DNA of 6,526 nucleotides from UBA3103 sp002365855 (GCA_030627625.1 DAOURR010000089.1:1-6526), one strand, 5' to 3'. Positions 1-5,390 are shown, counted from the stretch's first letter. Notes: generated from the sequence alone by a model not told the origin. A program made the numbers and translations.

Positions 1-451
1 CTTCCCATAGTTGATCAGAGGCTGTAATATGGCGATTGGCTGCCAAGCGTCTGGGGTGCTTAACTTTAATCCGCCGCTGTGGCGCCAGTATATCTAGCTC
101 TTTGCAAAGCCTGTAAACTTTTTTATGGTTAATTATCAGGTTGTGCTGCCGGCGCAGGCAAATAGCCAATTTCCGGTATCCGTAAGCGCCTTCTTCCCCG
201 GCAACCAATTCCATCAACCATTCCTTGATTTGTTCGTCACTTACCCGCTGCCGGTCCTTTGTCCAGGAATATAAGGTGTTGGGTCTTCCGCTTCTTGGGC
301 TATGGTTTTTGGAAGTCTGACCCTCTGATTTTTTTCGATGATAGTAAGTTGCTTCAAGAACACCAACAATTTTCAATACCGTTTTGCTTGCATGGCCCCG
401 AGCAATCCACGTGTCGGCTATTTCTATTCTGTCGGATAGCCCGGGCAAGTC
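1..451 (-). CDS. IS3-family transposase OrfB, N-terminal part (runs off window edge)
   Basis: This is the start of the second reading frame of an IS3-family insertion sequence. OrfB carries the catalytic DDE integrase domain and is normally made as an OrfAB fusion by -1 frameshifting. Translating the minus strand from the slippery site gives an open frame to the window edge. It contains KIVGVLEATYYHRKK and then an HTH_21-like region with GAYGYRKLAICLRRQ, KKVYRLCKELDILAPQRR and KHPRRLAANR, all typical of OrfB upstream of the catalytic core. The frame ends at ITASDQLWE, just where the first catalytic Asp region would begin, so the DDE residues lie outside the window. No good independent start is obvious, which fits expression as a fusion. 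It overlaps the end of orfA in the -1 frame. Activity of this copy cannot be judged without the missing 3' part. Confidence 0.9.
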
Positions 452-457
452 TTTTTT
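416..457 (-). promoter_or_regulatory. Programmed -1 frameshift site of the IS3 element
   Basis: On the minus strand, bases 457-451 read A AAA AAG in exactly the X XXY YYZ phase of the orfA frame (GTA AAA AAG ACT). Slipping back one base gives AAA AAA GAC, which enters the long orfB frame. About nine bases downstream, GGCTAT (441-436) can pair with ATAGCC (421-416) around a 14-base loop. This is a possible stimulatory hairpin that also encloses the orfA stop codon. The heptamer is the classic IS3-family signal. The role of the hairpin is inferred from position only. Confidence 0.85.
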
Positions 458-750
458 ACCAGGTCCCTAAGTATGGAAATCTCTAAATCTTTTTCACCTA
501 GCAATTTCTTAAGAGTGTTATTTTCTTTTTCTATTTGCCGGAATTCCTGTGGTGATGGAATGTATGCCGCTATTTTCTTAGCATTTCCATCTGTTTCCTT
601 CCAGGCTTTATACTTGGATTCTTGAATCCATCGGTATAATGATTTTTCACTAATTCCGTGACGCTTGGCAACCAAAAGAGCATTACCGGCTTCCTGGGCT
701 TCTTTAACAAGCTGTTCTTTGAAATTCTGTGGATATCTTTTACGTTTCAT
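424..750 (-). CDS. IS3-family transposase OrfA (DNA-binding subunit)
   Basis: A complete 108-residue OrfA, a normal length for IS3-family elements. OrfA recognises the element ends and by itself tends to repress transposition; fused to OrfB it forms the active transposase. Residues about 5-45 form the helix-turn-helix (FKEQLVKEAQEAGN, then AKRHGISEKSLYRWIQ). Residues about 69-100 form a heptad-repeat leucine zipper (QIEKENNTLKKLLGEKDLEI), which is the dimerisation segment. The ATG is supported by a strong GGAGGGG ribosome binding site about five bases upstream on the minus strand. The gene is intact, with no internal stops. Its last codons contain the A AAA AAG slippery heptamer that leads into orfB. 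The only neighbour on its upstream side is remnant DNA, so it belongs to the IS rather than to a host operon. Confidence 0.92.
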   Translation of the reverse strand: MKRKRYPQNFKEQLVKEAQEAGNALLVAKRHGISEKSLYRWIQESKYKAWKETDGNAKKIAAYIPSPQEFRQIEKENNTLKKLLGEKDLEISILRDLVKKTCPGYPTE

Positions 751-773
751 CCATACCCCTCCGTTAATATTAG

Positions 774-801
774 TTTATATCAATAAGGGGGTATAGCTCA
801 A
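774..801 (-). promoter_or_regulatory. Candidate promoter of the IS3 transposase operon
   Basis: On the minus strand TTGAGC (801-796) is followed after 16 bases by TATAAA (779-774), 24 bases before the OrfA start codon. Both hexamers are near the sigma-A consensus. The outer end of the insertion sequence must lie near here, probably between about 790 and 820. The opposite end is outside the window, so the terminal inverted repeat cannot be defined. Confidence 0.4.
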
Positions 802-902
802 ACTCAATTAAGGGGCTTAATAGTCAGCAAGGTCTTATGGTTTCGATAATCCAATAGTCCATAAAAATACATTTTTCTCAGGTGGTCAACTGTTACTAAC
901 AC

Positions 903-1001
903 CTATTCGTCATCTCTATTCTGAATTCTTCTGATAATAAGTGTTGCTGCAGCAATAAGGATAGCAACACCTGCTGTGACAAATAAACAGAGGTGCACTT
1001 A
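903..1001 (-). pseudogene. Possible C-terminal tail of a membrane protein (remnant)
   Basis: After the double stop TAA TAA that ends the transposase stump, the same frame reads about 31 codons to a TAG at 905-903. The translation contains VTAGVAILIAAATLII followed by RRIQNRDDE. That is one hydrophobic segment with a basic and acidic cytoplasm-like tail, as at the end of many single-span membrane proteins. There is no credible start codon or ribosome binding site, so it is at most a gene remnant. I do not recognise a family, and a chance open stretch is possible. It lies between the IS3 element and the IS1182-type stump. Confidence 0.3.
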
Positions 1002-1094
1002 TTACCTGACCGGATTATCTTCACTAATGTAATCATCTATGGCTTCAGGAAATAGGGTGATCTGATTGCGGTCTTCGCCCTTAATGTAGGCCAT
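1002..1094 (-). pseudogene. N-terminal stump of an IS1182-type (DUF772) transposase
   Basis: The minus strand reads ATG then AYIKGEDRNQITLFPEAIDD and YISEDNPVR, followed at once by TAA TAA. This is the characteristic beginning of IS1182-type DDE transposases, where the family continues with a segment like VIDAFVDSLD. Full-length members are several hundred residues, so only about 30 remain. A good ribosome binding site (GAGGTGG) precedes the ATG, so the 5' end of the old gene is preserved while the rest has been lost. The family call rests on remembered similarity of this N-terminal block. It is a dead fragment and cannot transpose. Confidence 0.75.
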
Positions 1095-1179
1095 TCTTCC
1101 ACCTCACTATCACCTTATCATTACTCTTTATTCAACAGAATTTCCTGTAAAACAAGGACTTTTCACATAAAGTGCAATA

Positions 1180-1243
1180 ATGCAAGCCTGACCCCTTTTA
1201 CTTTCCATGCAAGCCTGACCCCTTTTACTTTCCTTTTACTTTC
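1180..1243. repeat. Two tandem 27-bp repeats plus a partial third
   Basis: The unit ATGCAAGCCTGACCCC followed by TTTTACTTTCC occurs at 1180-1206 and again, identically, at 1207-1233. A third partial copy of its end (TTTTACTTTC) follows at 1234-1243. Read on the minus strand the core is GGGGTCAGGCTTGCAT, and the outermost copy continues into TGCATTATTGCA, a small palindrome. The repeat lies exactly where the Rhs-like reading frame stops resembling Rhs, and about 70 bases upstream of the ribosome binding site of the transposase stump. It may therefore be the terminal sequence of that old element. The GGGGTCAGGCTTGC motif is, from memory, common at edges of mobile or repetitive DNA in several bacteria. 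Confidence 0.85.
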
Positions 1244-1507
1244 GGTTATTACCGAGATGCTGCCCAAACCGTCATGGTGGGAGTATAAAGTGCCTGCGGG
1301 ACCGATCCTGCTGAACAGTCTTCCTGCGTAAATGTAATTATTTGCATTTCCCGTACCGTCTTTTTCGACCAGCAGTTGCGGGATTCCTGTATTGATATCG
1401 TAAATATACTCGTAGCTGCCGTATACTGAACCCGATACACTCTGATTAAGACGATTCCCGTCGCCGTCGTAGGTGTACCGGACTATTTTGTTTGTATCGG
1501 ATGTAGT
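1241..1507 (-). pseudogene. Rhs/YD-repeat protein fragment
   Basis: The minus-strand frame beginning after the TGA at 1510-1508 encodes an Rhs-like core piece: KIVRYTYDGDGNRLNQSV, then YEYIYDINTGIPQLLVEKDG, NNYIYAGRLFSRIG and LYSHHDGLGSISVITES. The YTYDGDGNRL and HDGLGS motifs are hallmarks of the C-terminal YD-repeat shell of Rhs and related polymorphic toxin or wall-associated proteins. Full-length proteins exceed a thousand residues and only about 90 remain. There is no start codon. The frame runs on through the 27-bp repeats to a TGA at 1165-1163, but those extra codons are not Rhs sequence. It has lost both its large N-terminal region and any toxin tip, so it is a relic. Bases 1508-1560 might hold more frame-shifted relic, but I could not identify it. 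Confidence 0.75.
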
Positions 1508-1580
1508 TCACCATATACGTTTCTACCAGTCCAACCATGCGTTTTTTTCCATATGTTTCGCGCACACGTTAACATAGCAA

Positions 1581-1612
1581 AAGCCGAACGTTTTGGTTGT
1601 CACGTTCGGCTT
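1581..1612 (-). terminator. Hairpin terminator after tRNA-Leu
   Basis: A perfect 11-bp inverted repeat, AAGCCGAACGT (1581-1591) and ACGTTCGGCTT (1602-1612), encloses a 10-base loop. Read on the minus strand the stem ends in GGCTTTTGC, so a short T run follows. It lies 26 bases beyond the 3' end of the tRNA gene, which fits a factor-independent terminator for that transcript, although the T tract is weak. Confidence 0.6.
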
Positions 1613-1637
1613 AAACCCTTGTCATTACTGACTTTTT

Positions 1638-1720
1638 TGGTGTCGGAGGCGGGACTTGAACCCGCACGGTCACCCACACGCCCCTCAAACGTGCGCGTCT
1701 GCCTATTCCGCCACTCCGAC
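1638..1720 (-). tRNA. tRNA-Leu(GAG), CCA encoded
   Basis: The minus strand folds as a class II tRNA. The 7-bp acceptor stem GTCGGAG (1720-1714) pairs perfectly with CTCCGAC (1648-1642), with discriminator A at 1641 and an encoded CCA at 1640-1638. The D arm is GCGGAATAGGCAGACGC. The anticodon stem CACGT/GCGTG closes the loop TTGAGGG, giving anticodon GAG. A long variable arm follows, then the T arm GCGGG-TTCAAGT-CCCGC. The extended variable arm, A73 and anticodon identify leucine, decoding CUC and CUU codons. It stands alone, with its own promoter upstream and a hairpin downstream, and appears intact. The remnant mobile DNA begins about 130 bases beyond its 3' end. I found no second copy of the tRNA 3' end that would mark an attachment site. 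Confidence 0.97.
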
Positions 1721-1740
1721 ACGTTAAATGTTTAGAGAAC

Positions 1741-1758
1741 CAGGAAGCTGTCTTCCTG
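1741..1758 (-). other. Perfect hairpin in the tRNA-Leu leader
   Basis: CAGGAAG (1741-1747) and CTTCCTG (1752-1758) form a perfect 7-bp inverted repeat with a 4-base loop. It lies between the promoter and the mature 5' end of the tRNA, so it would be in the precursor leader removed by RNase P. A role as a processing signal or protective structure is inference. Confidence 0.5.
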
Positions 1759-1775
1759 CCGTCCTCGCAAAAGAT

Positions 1776-1804
1776 ATTATATCAGACAGCCTTTTGTTAA
1801 GCAA
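1776..1804 (-). promoter_or_regulatory. Extended -10 promoter of tRNA-Leu
   Basis: On the minus strand a perfect TATAAT (1781-1776) is immediately preceded by TGA, giving an extended -10 element. TTGCTT (1804-1799) lies 17 bases upstream. Transcription would start near 1769 and give a leader of about 50 bases before the tRNA. Such a strong core promoter fits a stable-RNA gene. Confidence 0.8.
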
Positions 1805-1979
1805 GCATAAGTAATAACCAACGAATTATCCTCCCAAATGTCCTCACCAAATTAGCCTGAATGATTTGTGTTTACCCGGAGCATATTAAAGTTTCATTTT
1901 TATTTCCAGGTGTTTGGTTTCTTTACCAGGAAAGAATGAACAAAAGTTACTGACATTATCAAGTTATAATATGTTAGAA
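1805..1979. other. Intergenic stretch without recognisable gene
   Basis: Together with the flanking promoters this is the divergent space between tRNA-Leu and the gene at 2039. It is AT-rich, with stops in all frames that I followed. The only structure seen is an imperfect inverted repeat, TTTCCAGGT (1903-1911) against ACCAGGAAA (1925-1933), with one mismatch. I cannot assign it a role. Confidence 0.4.
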
Positions 1980-2008
1980 TCGACCCAGAAATATAATGAA
2001 GGTATAAT
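1980..2008 (+). promoter_or_regulatory. Candidate promoter of the gene at 2039
   Basis: TCGACC (1980-1985) and a perfect TATAAT (2003-2008) are separated by 17 bases, with the start codon about 30 bases further on. A second TATAAT-like sequence further upstream (near 1965) has no good -35 partner. This is a prediction from consensus only. Confidence 0.5.
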
Positions 2009-2038
2009 GTATCTATATTGAAATATGGAGGAAGTAAA

Positions 2039-2785
2039 TTGTATCCTCAAACCCACGTTTGTTTTGCCGGGATGGTCCTGGGTAAACAGTCCGATGCCGT
2101 CTCACTTGGGAGCATTCTGCCTGATGTACTGATAGGTGAGCATTTTAACCATTGTGAAGCCCACAGCGCGGGCTTAGAGATCTATAATTTCTTGCTGAAG
2201 AACCGCTCTCTCCCGGATTTCGGTAAGGCGCTCTTAACCCATGGCTTTGTACCGGAAGGGCTTGATTACTATGGAGACGAAAAGTACCTTGATTTTGAGA
2301 AGGGATACAGTTTTGAAAAGGCCAGGCCTTTGATTTTGAAAACGGTCGAGGCCTGCAATATATCGCCTGAGATGGGCTGGTGGAAAGCCCATAACATCAT
2401 TGAAATGGGCGTGGAGCTTCTGGTCAGCTCATCTGGCCACTACGGCGAGATGATGAAAAGCGCCTTTACAAACCGCGCCCTGATCTCCGAAGTAAATGAA
2501 ATGCTAGGCAGCCTGTGGAAAGGCATAGACCTTAAATTTGACAAGAGGGCTGAATGGTTTGCCGGGTTTATAGAAATGGATAAGGCCAGCGTTGAGTCAC
2601 TGGCCCAAAAATTCAAGGTGCAGATGCAGTTTAAGCACAAGGTGGAAATTGAAACGAAAAAGGTTGCCCGCCTGATTGACAGGGCGGCGCATATCGTGAA
2701 CGCTGATCTGCAGGTATTTTTTCAAAACGCAACGGCCCTGGTAACAACTAACATTGACAACCTGAAGTCTATCGAAACCCTTTAG
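2039..2785 (+). CDS. Putative zinc-dependent phospholipase C-like / metal-hydrolase-like protein of unknown function
   Basis: A 248-residue soluble protein if translation starts at TTG 2039, which I prefer because GGAGGAAG at 2027-2034 is spaced correctly for it. An in-frame TTG at 2018 lies upstream of that site. The N-terminus reads YPQTHVCFAGMVLG, then LGSILPDVLIGEHF. This resembles the 'H-x-x-x-a... GsilPD...H' opening of zinc-dependent phospholipase C-type proteins, where such His and Asp residues bind metal. Candidate ligands are H6, D29, H35, H38, H42 and H68, and H118/E122/E126 in AHNIIEMGVEL. There is no signal peptide or membrane segment, so it is probably cytoplasmic. The C-terminal third (about residues 165-248) is charged and helical-looking, and possibly a separate module. 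It is a single-gene unit converging on pssA with 33 bases between. The lipid-synthesis neighbours hint at lipids as substrate, but this is only inference. Function unproven. Confidence 0.8.
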   Translation: MYPQTHVCFAGMVLGKQSDAVSLGSILPDVLIGEHFNHCEAHSAGLEIYNFLLKNRSLPDFGKALLTHGFVPEGLDYYGDEKYLDFEKGYSFEKARPLILKTVEACNISPEMGWWKAHNIIEMGVELLVSSSGHYGEMMKSAFTNRALISEVNEMLGSLWKGIDLKFDKRAEWFAGFIEMDKASVESLAQKFKVQMQFKHKVEIETKKVARLIDRAAHIVNADLQVFFQNATALVTTNIDNLKSIETL

Positions 2786-2818
2786 GAGAGTTCACACGTT
2801 CAGTAAAATTATACCAGA

Positions 2819-3320
2819 TTATATTTTGGGAACACGGATAGAACTGATCATTGCCAGCGCGAGGATGATGCATAAACCCATTTTAACGGCAGGGCTGGAG
2901 ATAATTATGATCAGGATAGCCAGAATAGTACCTGCCGCGGTAATAGGCAAGCCCTGAAAGAACGCCTTGCTGTTGGAGACATTGAACCTGGCCAGGCGAA
3001 AAGCGCCGCATAACGTAAATAAAATGAAACATGCCAGCCCGGCTGGACCCCCACTGTCCAAGGACCATGGTATAAAGCAGAGCGGCAGGCGCAACACCGA
3101 AAGATACCAGGTCTGCCAGGGAATCGAACTCTTTTCCGAAAACGGAATCCACATTTAACCGCCGGGCCAAAGTACCGTCAAACCGGTCAAAAATGGCCGC
3201 CAGAACGATAAGCCCAACGCTTAACTGGTAATGGTTGTTGATTATCGCAGCAATGGCCGATACACCTAGCAGCAGGTTGGCAGCAGTGCATAGGTTAGGT
3301 AAAATCTCTATCCTGTTCAC
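2819..3320 (-). pseudogene. pssA: CDP-diacylglycerol-serine O-phosphatidyltransferase, frameshifted
   Basis: PssA joins serine to CDP-diacylglycerol to make phosphatidylserine at the membrane, the step before Psd. The N-terminal half reads from GTG 3320 (GGGAG site seven bases upstream) with LPNLCTAANLLLG. It contains the complete CDP-alcohol phosphotransferase motif D-x2-D-G-x2-A-R-x8-G-x3-D-x3-D at residues 45-70 (D45, D48, G49, A52, R53, G62, D66, D70). After VLGQWG the frame is lost. The rest of the family sequence (PAGLACFILFTLCGAFRLAR, FNV, then hydrophobic helices to RVPKI) continues in the +1 frame to TAA at 2821-2819. The break falls at five consecutive C on the plus strand (3048-3052). 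Removing one base restores a 166-residue protein, close to the usual size. It is either a recent mutation or a sequencing error. It lies 17 bases after psd, in one operon. Confidence 0.9.
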
Positions 3321-3337
3321 AGGTAAACTCCCATCGA

Positions 3338-4012
3338 TTAGCGGTTTGACGGCAGGGTTCCAATAATCGTTTCACCCGCCTTGACCTTGTCACCTTTTTT
3401 CACTAAAAGATTTATCCCAACGGGGATGAAAAGCTCAGTGCCCGATCCAAATTTAATTATTCCGATGATTTCGCCACCGGCCAGCCTTTTACCTACATCA
3501 ACCCAACATTTAATGCGCCGGGCAATAAATCCTGTAATCTGGCAGACCATAATCTTGTAGCCCTGGCTTTCGATTCCTATATAATTCTTCTCGTTTATCT
3601 CAGAAGCGTGGTTCTTAAAAGCCGGTATAAATTTTCCAGGGCGATAGTACCTGTACTGGACCTTCCCCTGCAGGGGTGAGCGGTTGAGATGGACATTTAC
3701 TATCGATAAAAAGATGCTTATCCGGACAGCCTTATCCTTAAGGAATTTGTCCTCAAATACTTCGTCCACCTGGAGTATAACACCGTCTGCGGGTGAAAGG
3801 ATGACATTCTGGTCCTGACTCGGGATTTTCCTCTTAGGGTTGCGGAAAAAGAAGAGGATAAACATGAACAGGACTGCTGGCAGTATCACCAGGGCAGGGA
3901 ACTTGTAATAGAGATAAATCATTAATACAGTTAAAATAAGCAGGTAGTGCCAGGTCAGTTTGAGTGTCAGAGCAAACCTGCTTACCGGGTTGTCATTATG
4001 GCTTATTAACAA
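3338..4012 (-). CDS. psd: Phosphatidylserine decarboxylase (PSD-A type)
   Basis: Psd removes CO2 from phosphatidylserine to give phosphatidylethanolamine, using a pyruvoyl group made by self-cleavage. This 224-residue form matches the short archaeal/Firmicute type. Residues about 22-56 form two membrane helices ending in the family-typical FFFRNPKR. The catalytic part has LSPADGVI (D76), SIVNVHLNRSP (H108) and a NHASEINEKN segment. The cleavage motif is FGSGTE, so the chain should split between G189 and S190, with S190 becoming the pyruvoyl group. The start is the TTG at 4012: the same frame has a stop shortly upstream, and AAAGGGG lies about ten bases before it. It is the first gene of a two-gene operon with pssA. 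With pssA broken, its substrate would have to come from another synthase or the frameshift must be an artefact. The gene itself appears intact. Confidence 0.93.
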   Translation of the reverse strand: MLISHNDNPVSRFALTLKLTWHYLLILTVLMIYLYYKFPALVILPAVLFMFILFFFRNPKRKIPSQDQNVILSPADGVILQVDEVFEDKFLKDKAVRISIFLSIVNVHLNRSPLQGKVQYRYYRPGKFIPAFKNHASEINEKNYIGIESQGYKIMVCQITGFIARRIKCWVDVGKRLAGGEIIGIIKFGSGTELFIPVGINLLVKKGDKVKAGETIIGTLPSNR

Positions 4013-4058
4013 CTGGCTAATACCCCTTTACCAATATTGATATATAATTACCTAGTTT

Positions 4059-4087
4059 ATCATAACCTGTGTTTAAGCCCAATGCAA
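4059..4087 (-). promoter_or_regulatory. Candidate promoter of psd-pssA
   Basis: On the minus strand TTGCAT (4087-4082) and TATGAT (4064-4059) are 17 bases apart, about 47 bases before the psd start. The -10 element is good and the -35 element weak. Confidence 0.45.
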
Positions 4088-4108
4088 GAATAAAGGTTAC
4101 TCAAACGC

Positions 4109-4130
4109 ACTTGTCATATAAGGTACAAGT
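4109..4130. other. Short dyad in the psd / radical-SAM divergent region
   Basis: ACTTGT (4109-4114) and ACAAGT (4125-4130) form a 6-bp inverted repeat 10 bases apart. The dyad lies between the two divergent genes and overlaps a TTGTCA that could be a -35 element for the rightward gene. It could be an operator, but a 6-bp dyad can arise by chance. Confidence 0.25.
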
Positions 4131-4221
4131 CTTAGTAAATCAAGGCAAGTCAACTGCCGGTGAGTATGGAGTACCATGCTTGCGCTAAATGGTAATATAA
4201 AAATGTGAGGAAGGGTGCCCG

Positions 4222-5187
4222 TTGATATCAGAACGCTATAAACAGTATTCCCAACACCTGGTCAAGAAATTTGGGGAAAAGGTATACAAGCTTCCGGTTA
4301 ACCTCCCTGGTTCCTGTCCGAACCGGGACGGCAGGGTAGGGCAGGGAGGTTGTATCTTTTGTGATGAAGAGGGTTCGGGGTTTGACTGCCTGCCTAATAC
4401 ATTATCCGTAAAGGAGCAGGTTGAGGGGAGCAAGGGATTCTTTCGAAAACGATTCAACGCAAAAAAATTCATTGTTTACTTTCAGGCGTTCAGCAACACC
4501 TACCTGCCTTTTGGCCGCTTCAGGGACAACATCCTCGAAGCCGCTGGGCTCGATGATTTGGTGGGCATATCCATATCCACCAGGCCGGACTGTGTCAATG
4601 ACCGCTACCTCGACTTTTTGGGTGAGGTAAAAAATGAATACAACCTGGACATAAACATTGAGCTGGGGCTTCAAACGGTGAACTACCACACCCTCGAAAA
4701 GATTAACCGGGGGCATACCCTGGCGGAATTTATAGATGCCGTGTTCAGGATCAAGTCCCGCGGCTTTGAAACCTGCGCTCACCTGATCCTGAACCTGCCG
4801 TGGGACAACCTGGCGGATACCGTTGAAAACGCCAAGATCCTATCCGCCTTGAATGTTGAATATGTCAAGCTGCACTCACTTTACATAGTCCGGGGTACAG
4901 TGTTGGGGGATATGTATCAGAATGGAGAAATAGAGATCATCACACTTGACGAATATGTGGAAAGGGTGGTCACATTCCTTGAATACCTGGACCCTGCTGT
5001 GGTTATCCAAAGACTGGTCGGAAAGGGACCAAGAGAAAGCCTGCTCTTCAGCAACTGGGGAACCAGCTGGTGGCTGGTTAAACAGAGGATAGAGGAGTTT
5101 TTGGAAAAGAATGATACCTGCCAGGGTATGAAATTTGACTATTTGAACGGGAAAGCCGTGCAAGACCTGGCTGTGATGAACAATTAA
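4222..5187 (+). CDS. TIGR01212-family radical SAM protein (YtqA/YhcC-like)
   Basis: A 321-residue radical SAM enzyme, the same size as B. subtilis YtqA and similar to E. coli YhcC. The family's cluster motif is near the N-terminus: GSCPNRDGRVGQGGCIFC, with C32, C44 and C47 expected to bind the 4Fe-4S cluster that cleaves S-adenosylmethionine. Further family blocks are FQAFSNTY, ISISTRPDC, IELGLQTVNYHTLEKINRGH and HLILNLPWD. The C-terminus carries VIQRLVGKGPRE and NWGTSWWLVKQRIEEFL. From recent literature as I recall it, the Firmicute member (proposed name MnmL) takes part in wobble-uridine modification of tRNA together with the methyltransferase MnmM (YtqB). No MnmM gene lies next to it here, so I leave the symbol empty. 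The start is TTG 4222, with GAGGAAGGG upstream. It is transcribed divergently from psd and ends at a terminator near 5254. It appears intact. Confidence 0.92.
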   Translation: MISERYKQYSQHLVKKFGEKVYKLPVNLPGSCPNRDGRVGQGGCIFCDEEGSGFDCLPNTLSVKEQVEGSKGFFRKRFNAKKFIVYFQAFSNTYLPFGRFRDNILEAAGLDDLVGISISTRPDCVNDRYLDFLGEVKNEYNLDINIELGLQTVNYHTLEKINRGHTLAEFIDAVFRIKSRGFETCAHLILNLPWDNLADTVENAKILSALNVEYVKLHSLYIVRGTVLGDMYQNGEIEIITLDEYVERVVTFLEYLDPAVVIQRLVGKGPRESLLFSNWGTSWWLVKQRIEEFLEKNDTCQGMKFDYLNGKAVQDLAVMNN

Positions 5188-5253
5188 CCGCCTTGCCATT
5201 ACATGAAGCATCGCCCGCGCGCAGTCTATTGACAATTCATTAAATATTCCTAG

Positions 5254-5286
5254 AAAACCGCTGTCGCAGTATCCATGCGGTTTTTT
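5254..5286 (+). terminator. Rho-independent terminator after the radical SAM gene
   Basis: AAAACCGC (5254-5261) pairs with GCGGTTTT (5277-5284) across a 15-base loop, and the downstream arm runs into six T residues (5281-5286). It lies about 65 bases after the radical SAM stop codon and before the promoter of the next gene. It thus separates two transcription units. Confidence 0.8.
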
Positions 5287-5302
5287 CTTGGAACGTAAAG
5301 TC

Positions 5303-5340
5303 AGATGCGAGATAATTTTCCTTTGACTCCTCGCGCATCT
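5303..5340. promoter_or_regulatory. Inverted repeat flanking the -35 element (possible operator)
   Basis: AGATGCG (5303-5309) and CGCATCT (5334-5340) form a perfect 7-bp inverted repeat whose arms bracket the -35 element of the SleB-like gene; the right arm lies in the promoter spacer. Position suggests a regulator site, but no regulator is encoded in the window and the spacing is wide. Confidence 0.35.
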
Positions 5341-5351
5341 TCGTTTATACT
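5323..5351 (+). promoter_or_regulatory. Sigma-A-like promoter of the SleB-like gene
   Basis: TTGACT (5323-5328) and TATACT (5346-5351) are separated by exactly 17 bases. Each hexamer differs from consensus at one position. Transcription would begin near 5358, about 33 bases before the ATG. Confidence 0.75.
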
Positions 5352-5390
5352 GTGCTGTGCCTCCGGGAAATGACAAAATGAGGTGATAAC

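Noticed and set aside
1163..1243. The 27-bp tandem repeats as a CRISPR array
   Set aside because: The copies are directly adjacent with no spacers between them and there are only two full units.
1249..1440. A 63-codon open frame on the minus strand
   Set aside because: It is an out-of-frame shadow of the Rhs-like fragment, whose YD-repeat motifs are read in a different frame over the same bases.
1553..1735. A 60-codon plus-strand open frame
   Set aside because: It reads antisense through the tRNA-Leu gene and its terminator hairpin, so it is not a protein gene.
2440..2640. A 66-codon minus-strand open frame within the gene at 2039
   Set aside because: It lies antisense to a well-supported gene and has no ribosome binding site or recognisable features.
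2786..2818. A terminator between the gene at 2039 and pssA
   Set aside because: The 33-base gap shows no stem followed by a T run, so I did not call one.
4402..4782. A 126-codon open frame on the minus strand inside the radical SAM gene
   Set aside because: It lies antisense to a gene with clear family motifs, has no ribosome binding site and no recognisable domain.
5229..5256. A perfect TTGACA with TAGAAA 16 bases downstream, possibly a second promoter for the SleB-like gene
   Set aside because: The transcript would run straight into the terminator at 5254-5286, the -10 is poor, and a far better promoter lies at 5323-5351. An attenuator is possible but unsupported.
4876..5376. A 166-codon minus-strand open frame over the end of the radical SAM gene
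   Set aside because: It overlaps conserved coding sequence, the terminator and the next promoter, and its translation shows no family features.
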